DNA from: Parvibacillus sp035426385
GTDB lineage: Bacteria > Bacteroidota > Bacteroidia > Chitinophagales > Saprospiraceae
DNA: 11,447 nt
Direction of reading: 5' to 3'
NCBI GenBank assembly: GCA_035426385.1
Contig: DAOLZQ010000083.1
Coordinates: forward strand, 1-11,447
Shown piece by piece: positions 1-5,324 of this stretch (positions within the stretch are counted from its first letter, which is position 1; each line of letters starts with the position of its first letter). The notes below the pieces were generated by a model. It made no database searches, was not told where the DNA came from, and was given only the letters and a program-made list of their open reading frames with translations. The position numbers and the translations under genes are program-made.

Positions 1-16
1 ACCACAACTGCGCAAG

Positions 17-304
17 CTAAAGCTGGAATACGGAGCTAATTTTGAGATAGAATACATACCATACCACAAACAAAAAGCAAGTCAATGCACCTATAAATAT
101 CCAAGCTGGATATGTATCGCTTAGACTTCTATTTTCAATTTGTTTGATTCTATAAATCATTATGAACAATACCGGCAAATAGGCCATATATAGCCAATTT
201 GAAAGTGTAGGAAAAATTTGAGTAAACTCTAATAGAAAATAAATTACCAGCATTCCTATTATAATTGTTCTGTAGGTAGCAGGTTTGAGGTCCTTGGTAT
301 TCAT
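17..304 (-). CDS. small three-helix membrane protein, unknown function
   Basis: This is a 95-residue protein that I do not recognise. Three hydrophobic stretches, at about residues 11-30, 36-52 and 67-90, predict three inner-membrane helices. A short basic/polar loop (RIKQIENRSLSD) lies between the second and third. The ATG start at 304 has no clear Shine-Dalgarno sequence, which is usual for Bacteroidota. The gene begins 18 nt after the TAA (323-325) that closes the read-through extension of the upstream lipoprotein, so the two are probably cotranscribed. A small multi-helix protein next to a secreted or lipid-anchored protein could be an accessory or immunity-type partner, but nothing in the sequence proves that. 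The AT-rich composition matches the rest of the first 1.5 kb and differs from the genes to the right. Confidence 0.62.
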   Translation of the reverse strand: MNTKDLKPATYRTIIIGMLVIYFLLEFTQIFPTLSNWLYMAYLPVLFIMIYRIKQIENRSLSDTYPAWIFIGALTCFLFVVWYVFYLKISSVFQL

Positions 305-322
305 ATATTTTATTTTATTAAT

Positions 323-547
323 TTATTTACAATAACTATGTTGAGCTGCATCAGAAGTACAGCAAGCAGTTTTATCTGATCCATAAGAAATTATTGATGC
401 ACCAGTCACTACAATAAAGCCTCCCAATACTACCCAAGGATTTCCACCCGATACAAGTGCGACCAATGTTAAGTCTTTTGCTGCTCCAATCATAATATGT
501 TCTTTCGCATTACTAATACACTTCTTATAGTCTGCACAAGGATCTGC
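323..547 (-). pseudogene. in-frame continuation of the lipoprotein after an internal TGA
   Basis: The frame of the lipoprotein at 548-979 stays open for 74 codons after its TGA (548-550) and ends at TAA (323-325). The translated extension looks like protein. It begins ADPCADYKKCISNAKEH, passes through a Gly- and Val-rich hydrophobic stretch (about extension residues 20-53, containing GGNPWVVLGG), and ends with a Cys-containing tail (TACCTSDAAQHSYCK). Two cysteines precede the hydrophobic part and three follow it, which could suit disulfides in a secreted domain. The simplest reading is a single gene of about 218 residues broken by a point mutation or base-call error. Reinitiation at ATG 491-493, which would give 56 residues, is less likely. 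TGA ends other genes here (for example 1993-1995 and 9780-9782), so a changed genetic code is not the explanation. Confidence 0.6.
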
Positions 548-979
548 TCATATTAATAGTGAATCATCTTCATTTGCCAACATGGAATTTGTTAAAACTT
601 CAGTTAGCTCTTGAATTGTAGAAGAATTATAAGTTCTACTAATATAATTATTTAGTTTCGATAAAGATATCTCTAGTTCAAAAAAGTTTGATATATTATT
701 TTCCATGAATTCGGAATATAGTATACCTGAATCTTGATGGGTTATTATTGCCTGATTCTCATAATGATTAAATGCATCTCCGGTGATATTATCAGCATAA
801 TTTAGGGCCAAATAAAAGTCTCTAGTATATAATTTTAAACTGTCATCTATAACAGTGTTTAATGACGTCAAGTATTGAGAGGAAATAGTTTTTGGTTTTT
901 GCGGACTTAATCTCTCATCCTTAACACAACTATGTAAAGTGAGTGACAATAAAATATATAAAACAAATAATTTTTTCAT
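548..979 (-). CDS. short lipoprotein with surface-export-like N-terminus, ending at a probably premature TGA
   Basis: This 143-residue protein begins with a lipoprotein signal peptide: MKK, a hydrophobic stretch, and the lipobox LHSC with the lipidated Cys at residue 18. Residues just after that Cys (V-K-D-E-R) are charged, like the lipoprotein export signals described in Bacteroidota such as Capnocytophaga, so the protein may be surface exposed. The remainder (about residues 30-143) is polar and looks helical, with no family I recognise. The reading frame continues beyond the TGA at 548-550 for 74 codons (323-547), so the intact ancestral protein was probably about 218 residues. A candidate TAnnTTTG promoter lies 16 nt upstream. 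The small membrane protein at 17-304 follows on the same strand. Function is unknown. Confidence 0.6.
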   Translation of the reverse strand: MKKLFVLYILLSLTLHSCVKDERLSPQKPKTISSQYLTSLNTVIDDSLKLYTRDFYLALNYADNITGDAFNHYENQAIITHQDSGILYSEFMENNISNFFELEISLSKLNNYISRTYNSSTIQELTEVLTNSMLANEDDSLLI

Positions 980-994
980 AACAAAAGTCTAAAA

Positions 995-1002
995 CAAAAA
1001 TA
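995..1002 (-). promoter_or_regulatory. candidate -7 element for the lipoprotein operon
   Basis: The minus strand reads TATTTTTG here, an exact match to the Bacteroidota -7 consensus TAnnTTTG. It ends 15 nt before the ATG at 979, so transcription would start about 10 nt upstream of the start codon. I see no convincing TTTG -33 element at the usual spacing. In AT-rich DNA a chance match is plausible. Confidence 0.35.
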
Positions 1003-1064
1003 ATGCTACTCATTTCAAGTTACTTTCGCACCAACTATTCGAAATCCTGCAGAAATTAAGATTT

Positions 1065-1109
1065 AGAAAGAGAGAAAGAAAGAGAGAAAGAAAGAAAGAA
1101 AGAAAGAAA
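1065..1109. repeat. 45-bp purine microsatellite (GAAA-type)
   Basis: An uninterrupted purine run on the plus strand. It is built from imperfect AGAAAG/AGAG units and ends in six perfect GAAA copies (1086-1109). It lies 86-130 nt upstream of the lipoprotein start. Such tracts can change length by replication slippage and can form unusual helices. An effect on the neighbouring promoter is possible but not shown. Confidence 0.85.
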
Positions 1110-1315
1110 TGACATTAAGATATCGTTAACTAAACTTATATTTTGGATTTGCACTTTAAAACAATGCATTATAACTTAAATATTTTATTATTGATATTTA
1201 ATCTTGTGAAATTAACATTATACAAAATATATATAATTCTAATAACTCTTATTTTTAGTTAAATTTTGGACTCGCAATCAAAAAATTATTTCTGAGTATA
1301 AACAAACCGCAGGTA

Positions 1316-1453
1316 ATGTCAATCAGCAATGTGGTACCATTCAGGTATAACTTCCAAGTTGCAATGAATAAGGCGATTGGCTATTTCGGTCGTATGGTGC
1401 AGGATATATCTGATTGCAGTACATTTAAAAATCTTGAAAATGTACACCGTTAG
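1316..1453 (+). CDS. possible 45-residue ORF, doubtful
   Basis: An ATG-started frame of 45 codons ends in TAG at 1451-1453. The translation begins MSISNVVPFRYNFQVAMNK and has a mixed composition, without a signal peptide or long hydrophobic segment. It is somewhat less AT-rich than its surroundings, which is the only reason to list it. There is no ribosome binding site, no promoter element and no recognisable family. It could be a chance frame or the remnant of a decayed gene. Confidence 0.15.
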   Translation: MSISNVVPFRYNFQVAMNKAIGYFGRMVQDISDCSTFKNLENVHR

Positions 1454-1647
1454 CTTAGTCTGAGAAAATCAGATTTAATGTAGATTCCTACCTTACTTTG
1501 GTCCATTCTCTTATATCAACTACCATTACAATTCGCGATCTTATATCTAGGGAAGAATGTTGGTATGTTTGCAGACTCACTCTTCATTCGCCCACTTTCC
1601 AGCTCATTTCCCTATATTTATTATCTGAAATATCACATCCATTTATT

Positions 1648-1995
1648 ATGAATCAGATTGATGCCTACTTTACAACCTTTCCCGCTGAGGTGCAAGACCG
1701 GCTAAGCCAAATAAGGAGCATTATTAGGGACAATGCGCCACAAGCCGTTGAACGGATGTCGTACGGTATGCCTGGATATTTCCTTTATGATAAGCCGGTG
1801 GTTTATTTCGCCGGCTATAAGAAGCACATCGGGCTATATGCAACTCCCACTGGACACAATGCTTTTAAAGATGAGTTATCTCTATACAAACAAGGCAAGG
1901 GATCCGTCCAGTTTCCGATAGACAGACAACTACCCACTGAACTGATCGTGCGCATTGTAAAATATCGGGTGGATGAAATTAAAAAATTAGATTGA
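1648..1995 (+). CDS. DUF1801 (YdhG-like) family protein
   Basis: This 115-residue protein has the full length and pattern of the DUF1801 family, which shares a fold with small 'iron chaperone'/frataxin-like annotations; the biochemical role is not settled. Family features include the start MNQIDAYFTTFPAEV, the SYGMP motif at residues 38-42, the VYFAGYKKHIGLYA strand region (52-65), and KGSVQFP (84-90) before the C-terminal helix. I chose ATG 1648 because it gives the usual family N-terminus; the upstream TTG at 1498 would add 50 unlike residues. No Shine-Dalgarno is seen. The acetyltransferase start lies 2 nt past the stop, so the two are almost certainly cotranscribed. The protein is probably cytosolic. 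Confidence 0.88.
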   Translation: MNQIDAYFTTFPAEVQDRLSQIRSIIRDNAPQAVERMSYGMPGYFLYDKPVVYFAGYKKHIGLYATPTGHNAFKDELSLYKQGKGSVQFPIDRQLPTELIVRIVKYRVDEIKKLD

Positions 1996-1997
1996 CT

Positions 1998-2513
1998 ATG
2001 GCAGATAACCGCACTCCGGAATCTATCCTCCGTCCCTGGCGAGAGGAAGATATAGCTTCACTCGTCCACCATGCCAATAATATCAAGGTGTCACGGTTTC
2101 TGACCGATGCTTTTCCATTTCCCTATACTGAAGTACACGCGCGACAATTTATCACCGACTCAATGAGCGCTGATCCGCTACAGCGATTTGCCATCGAGGT
2201 GGGCGGTGAGGCGGTGGGCTCCATCGGAATTCACCCACAGTCAGATATCATGCGGCTGAATGCTGAGCTGGGATACTGGCTGAGTGAAGACTATTGGGGC
2301 AGGGGCATCATGACCGGGATCATCCATGAGGTGGTGGAGTATGGCTTTAAACACTTTGACGTGACTCGTATCTATGCCCGACCCTTCGGAAATAATGGAG
2401 CCTCTGCGAGAGTACTGGAAAAAGCTGGATTTACACTGGAGGCAAAGATCGAACGGAACATCATCAAGAATGGTGAACTACTCGATGAGCTCATCTATGC
2501 CATCAGAAAATAA
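1998..2513 (+). CDS. GNAT family N-acetyltransferase (RimJ/RimL-like)
   Basis: A 171-residue acetyl-CoA-dependent N-acetyltransferase of the RimJ/RimL-like branch, expected to acetylate an amine on a protein N-terminus or a small molecule in the cytosol. Visible features are the N-terminal strand ILRPWREEDIASL, the ELGYWLSEDYWGRGIMT stretch with the acyl-CoA binding loop GRGIMT (residues 101-106), and the motif-B segment NNGASARVLEKAGF (132-145), followed by the final strands with the ELLDELIYA ending. ATG 1998 is preferred; TTG 1992, two codons upstream and overlapping the stop of the DUF1801 gene, is the alternative. Translational coupling with that gene is likely. The substrate cannot be told from sequence. 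Confidence 0.9.
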   Translation: MADNRTPESILRPWREEDIASLVHHANNIKVSRFLTDAFPFPYTEVHARQFITDSMSADPLQRFAIEVGGEAVGSIGIHPQSDIMRLNAELGYWLSEDYWGRGIMTGIIHEVVEYGFKHFDVTRIYARPFGNNGASARVLEKAGFTLEAKIERNIIKNGELLDELIYAIRK

Positions 2514-2559
2514 TTGACTGATGCACCTTTTTCTCTATCGTTTGTTGTGAGATACTAGA

Positions 2560-2964
2560 ATGACACATCCGCATCCCATAATACTGTTTGATGGCGTCTG
2601 CAACTTTTGCAATGCCTGGGTCAAATTTATCCTGAAGCGAGATAAAGAGGGAGTCTTTAAGTTCGTTCCATTGCAATCGGACATCGGAAGAAAACTACTA
2701 CAAGAGCAGGATATTGATACCGTAGGGATTGATTCGATCATGCTACTCACACCTCATGGACTGCTGACCAAATCAGACGCAGTGATCGCCATAGCACAGC
2801 AACTGCCCGGTCTGTGGTCGGCATTTCGCATATTGAAGATTTTCCCACGCTCATTTAGAAATAGAGTATATGAACTGATAGCCAAATACAGATATCACTT
2901 CTTCGGAAAAAGCAGCGAATGTATGGTGCCAACACCGGCTATGAGGTCGCGATTTTTAGAATGA
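2560..2964 (+). CDS. DCC family thiol-disulfide oxidoreductase (DUF393, YuxK-like)
   Basis: A 134-residue member of the DCC (DUF393) family, named for its conserved Asp-x-x-Cys-x-x-Cys motif near the N-terminus. Here the motif is DGVCNFC, with D11, C14 and C17, directly after the first beta strand (IILF). The C-terminal part has the family pattern RVYELIAKYRYHFFGK and a further Cys in SSECMVP. The family is thioredoxin-like and presumed to carry out disulfide chemistry; real substrates are unknown. It begins 46 nt after the acetyltransferase and ends 30 nt before the FUSC-family gene. No signal peptide is present, so it should be cytosolic. No odd features; both cysteines are kept. Confidence 0.9.
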   Translation: MTHPHPIILFDGVCNFCNAWVKFILKRDKEGVFKFVPLQSDIGRKLLQEQDIDTVGIDSIMLLTPHGLLTKSDAVIAIAQQLPGLWSAFRILKIFPRSFRNRVYELIAKYRYHFFGKSSECMVPTPAMRSRFLE

Positions 2965-2982
2965 CACCTGCCTTATTTCAGC

Positions 2983-2990
2983 TACCTTTG
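2983..2990 (+). promoter_or_regulatory. candidate -7 element immediately before the FUSC-family gene
   Basis: TACCTTTG matches TAnnTTTG exactly and ends only 4 nt before the ATG at 2995. If it is used with the normal distance to the start site, transcription begins at or next to the start codon and gives a leaderless message. A clear TTTG -33 element is not visible at 19-21 nt spacing, so this is a candidate only. Confidence 0.45.
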
Positions 2991-2994
2991 ACGC

Positions 2995-5160
2995 ATGGAC
3001 TACACTTCTGAAGCCAGAAAATTACTCACCGGACAGTATATCTATGCTGCGGTGCGATTGGCTGTGGCGGTCATCGTCCCCTGTGTATTGCTCTCCTATT
3101 TTGGTCTGCTGAGAGAATATTTTGCCTTTCCACTGGGCGTTTCCTTCCTCGGTATTATCGACCAGCCGGGTCCGTTCTTCAGACGGCGCAACACGCTCCT
3201 ACTCGGCTTAGTAAGCTTTTTCCTCGTGACACTTACCATCAATCTCACTTATACCTATCCGTGGCTGGTGATACTGGAGATCATTTTCTTCGGCATGTTT
3301 TACTCGCTCATAGGTGTCTATGGTACTCGCATGGCTGCACTGGGGGCTCTCTCGCTCATAGTCTTCGCTATCTTTATCAATGGCCATTATAATGTACATA
3401 GTTTTTACTTTGCACCGCTGGTGCTCACCGCCGGTGGCCTCTGGTATATACTGCTATTCACCCTTTTCTCTTCACTTCAGCCATATAAGCTGCCGAAGCA
3501 AATGCTGGGCGAGAGCTTTATAGAACTGGGCACCTATGTCAAGATGAAAGCGGTACTGTACGGCCGAAGACCCGATTTCAACAAAATATTTGACGATCTG
3601 CTACCAGTGCAAATCCAAATCAAAAACCAGCATGAAGGACTGCGTGAGATTCTCTTTGAGACGCGTCGTATAGTCAATGAATCAACAGTATCCAGCCGAC
3701 AACTGATGCAGCTTTTTTTGGAAAATGTAGATCTGTTTGAAAAATTGCTCACTTCCCAACAAGACTATGAAAAATTATACAAGGACTATGCGGGTCATAG
3801 CGTCATTGAGGCTATGCAACAGTTTGTCTATAGCGTAGGTGAGGAATTATTTCATATCGGACTGGCACTGCAAGCCGGCCAGCAAGCTACAGCAGTCAGT
3901 GAATACAATATGCTGCTGGAAAAAATTAAGTCTGAATTTAATGCAATGCTCACCACAAAGGTAAAAGAGAGTTCACTAGGCGATCACTTGATCCTGGATT
4001 ATCTGGTGGAGAATTTTATGAGCATCGGCGATAGTCTGGATAAGATCTATTACATCTACAACCGAGACAAAAAATTGGCTTCCAGCCTCATCGATGAGCT
4101 GGATCTACAAAAATTTATACCTCATCAGGAACGCTTCAATTTCCGTATATTGAAGTACAATCTCTCACTGAAGTCACAGCATTTCCGTCATGCGGTTAGG
4201 CTAACTATTGCGCTGCTCATCGGGTACCTCACCACGCTGGCGCTCGGTGTACTGGGTCACCCCTATTGGGTTCTTATCACCATCATCGCCATCATGAGGC
4301 CTGCGTATGGCATCACCAAGTCAAGAAACAAACTGCGGATCTACGGTACTATCCTCGGCGGCCTGACCAGCTTTATGATTTTGTATCTCGTACCTTCCAA
4401 TACTGCTCTTTTCGTGCTCTTCATCCTTGCCTTCGTGCTCTGCTATACGTTCCTGAAAAATAAATATCTGGTGGCCGTATTCTTTATGACCATCTACCTT
4501 TTTATCGGGTTTCATTTCATCGGCTATGGAGATACGACGCTGTTATTTAAGGATAGACTGTTGGATACATTGATAGGAAGTGTCATCACTTTTCTTGTAT
4601 CCTTTCTGATACTGCCTGTATGGGAGCACACCAAGAATAAACCACTCATCATGGAAGCACTCATAGCCAATAGAGAATACTTTGAACAAATAATCAGCTT
4701 ACTTAGGACTAAAAACAATACGCCCGATCTGACTTTCAAATTATTTAGGAAAAATGCACTCATAAGCCTGGCAAATCTCTCTGACAATTTTCAAAGGATG
4801 CTCTCCGACCCCGCCAATAAAAGGAAAAACCTGCAGCACATCCACCAGTTTGTCTCTACCACCAACACGCTAACTTCCTACTTAGCTTCACTGTCTATGT
4901 ATGCCAGAAAGAGGATCTATGAAGAATTAATAATCACAGATGAGGACGCCATAATTCAAACTCAATTTGACAATATACAGCGGATCTTTGCAAGTGAGCC
5001 CGCCAACCCCCGTGAAATAAAAAAACTATTTCCCGGACTTCATACCACACCTGATCCTGATATCAAGAATATAAAAATACTGTTTCGCCTCATTTCCGGC
5101 GTAGTCCAGGAACAAAGCCGTATTGCGAGCAAACTCATGCTCGACAGCGAGTTCGTGTAA
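2995..5160 (+). CDS. FUSC family membrane protein (YccS/YhfK-like)
   Basis: A 721-residue inner-membrane protein with the duplicated layout of the FUSC/YccS family, related to aromatic acid exporter and fusaric acid resistance components. A first helix bundle spans about residues 17-160 and includes the FFRRRNT loop. It is followed by a soluble region rich in charged helices (about 165-395) and a second bundle (about 398-545). In the second bundle the PYWVL...MRPAYG segment (P423-G439), the following basic loop KSRNKLR, and DRLLDTLIGSVIT are typical of the FUSC_2 domain. A C-terminal cytosolic helical domain covers about 546-721. Members are usually annotated as putative efflux or envelope proteins; the substrate here is unknown. 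The gene starts 30 nt after the DCC gene but has its own -7-like element. Full length, no breaks. Confidence 0.9.
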   Translation: MDYTSEARKLLTGQYIYAAVRLAVAVIVPCVLLSYFGLLREYFAFPLGVSFLGIIDQPGPFFRRRNTLLLGLVSFFLVTLTINLTYTYPWLVILEIIFFGMFYSLIGVYGTRMAALGALSLIVFAIFINGHYNVHSFYFAPLVLTAGGLWYILLFTLFSSLQPYKLPKQMLGESFIELGTYVKMKAVLYGRRPDFNKIFDDLLPVQIQIKNQHEGLREILFETRRIVNESTVSSRQLMQLFLENVDLFEKLLTSQQDYEKLYKDYAGHSVIEAMQQFVYSVGEELFHIGLALQAGQQATAVSEYNMLLEKIKSEFNAMLTTKVKESSLGDHLILDYLVENFMSIGDSLDKIYYIYNRDKKLASSLIDELDLQKFIPHQERFNFRILKYNLSLKSQHFRHAVRLTIALLIGYLTTLALGVLGHPYWVLITIIAIMRPAYGITKSRNKLRIYGTILGGLTSFMILYLVPSNTALFVLFILAFVLCYTFLKNKYLVAVFFMTIYLFIGFHFIGYGDTTLLFKDRLLDTLIGSVITFLVSFLILPVWEHTKNKPLIMEALIANREYFEQIISLLRTKNNTPDLTFKLFRKNALISLANLSDNFQRMLSDPANKRKNLQHIHQFVSTTNTLTSYLASLSMYARKRIYEELIITDEDAIIQTQFDNIQRIFASEPANPREIKKLFPGLHTTPDPDIKNIKILFRLISGVVQEQSRIASKLMLDSEFV

Positions 5161-5177
5161 GAAATCCTTCATCTGCT

Positions 5178-5217
5178 CCTTATAGCCTCATGGCCTTATA
5201 GCCTTATAGCCTCATGG
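5178..5217. repeat. tandem array of five 8-bp units
   Basis: Starting 17 nt after the stop of the FUSC-family gene are five contiguous octamers of two related kinds, A = CCTTATAG and B = CCTCATGG (consensus CCTnATnG), in the order A-B-A-A-B. As a result the 17-mer made of A+B plus C occurs twice (5178-5194 and 5202-5218). It lies in the 164-nt spacer before the TonB receptor and upstream of that gene's candidate promoter. Role unknown. Confidence 0.88.
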
Positions 5218-5281
5218 CGTATGCTGGTCTGATTTTTTATGATGAATATCTATTTTCAATTTCAGGCGTTACATGGAAGAT

Positions 5282-5289
5282 TATTTTTG
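5282..5289 (+). promoter_or_regulatory. candidate promoter for the TonB receptor-DUF4249 operon
   Basis: TATTTTTG matches the TAnnTTTG -7 consensus. A TTTC at 5260-5263, 18 nt upstream, is a fair -33-like element. Transcription would begin near 5294-5297, leaving an untranslated leader of roughly 30 nt before the TTG start at 5325. Confidence 0.45.
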
Positions 5290-5324
5290 ATCCCCTTTCC
5301 GATATAAACCATTAAATAGCGACT

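Larger units (their letters stand above)
980..1647. other. AT-rich intergenic region of 668 bp
   Basis: Between the minus-strand lipoprotein and the plus-strand DUF1801 gene I see a candidate promoter (995-1002), the purine microsatellite (1065-1109), a very AT-rich stretch (about 1110-1260), and one 45-codon open frame (1316-1453). The frame of the DUF1801 gene is open back to a TTG at 1498, but that translation (1498-1647) resembles no protein and precedes the conserved start of the family. I find no tRNA, no transposon ends and no convincing terminator. The region may mark the border between an acquired AT-rich segment and the more balanced core to the right. Confidence 0.6.

Noticed and set aside
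548..550. Selenocysteine codon or reassigned TGA in the lipoprotein
   Set aside because: TGA terminates several other genes in the window and I see no convincing stem-loop right after this one. A mutation or base error is simpler.
1498..1647. N-terminal extension of the DUF1801 protein from TTG 1498
   Set aside because: The extra 50 residues resemble nothing, and the family normally begins at the MNQIDAYF-like segment starting at ATG 1648.
5218..5240. Terminator after the FUSC-family gene (T-run at 5233-5238)
   Set aside because: No GC-rich stem precedes the T-run; the octamers can form only 3-bp GCC/GGC stems.
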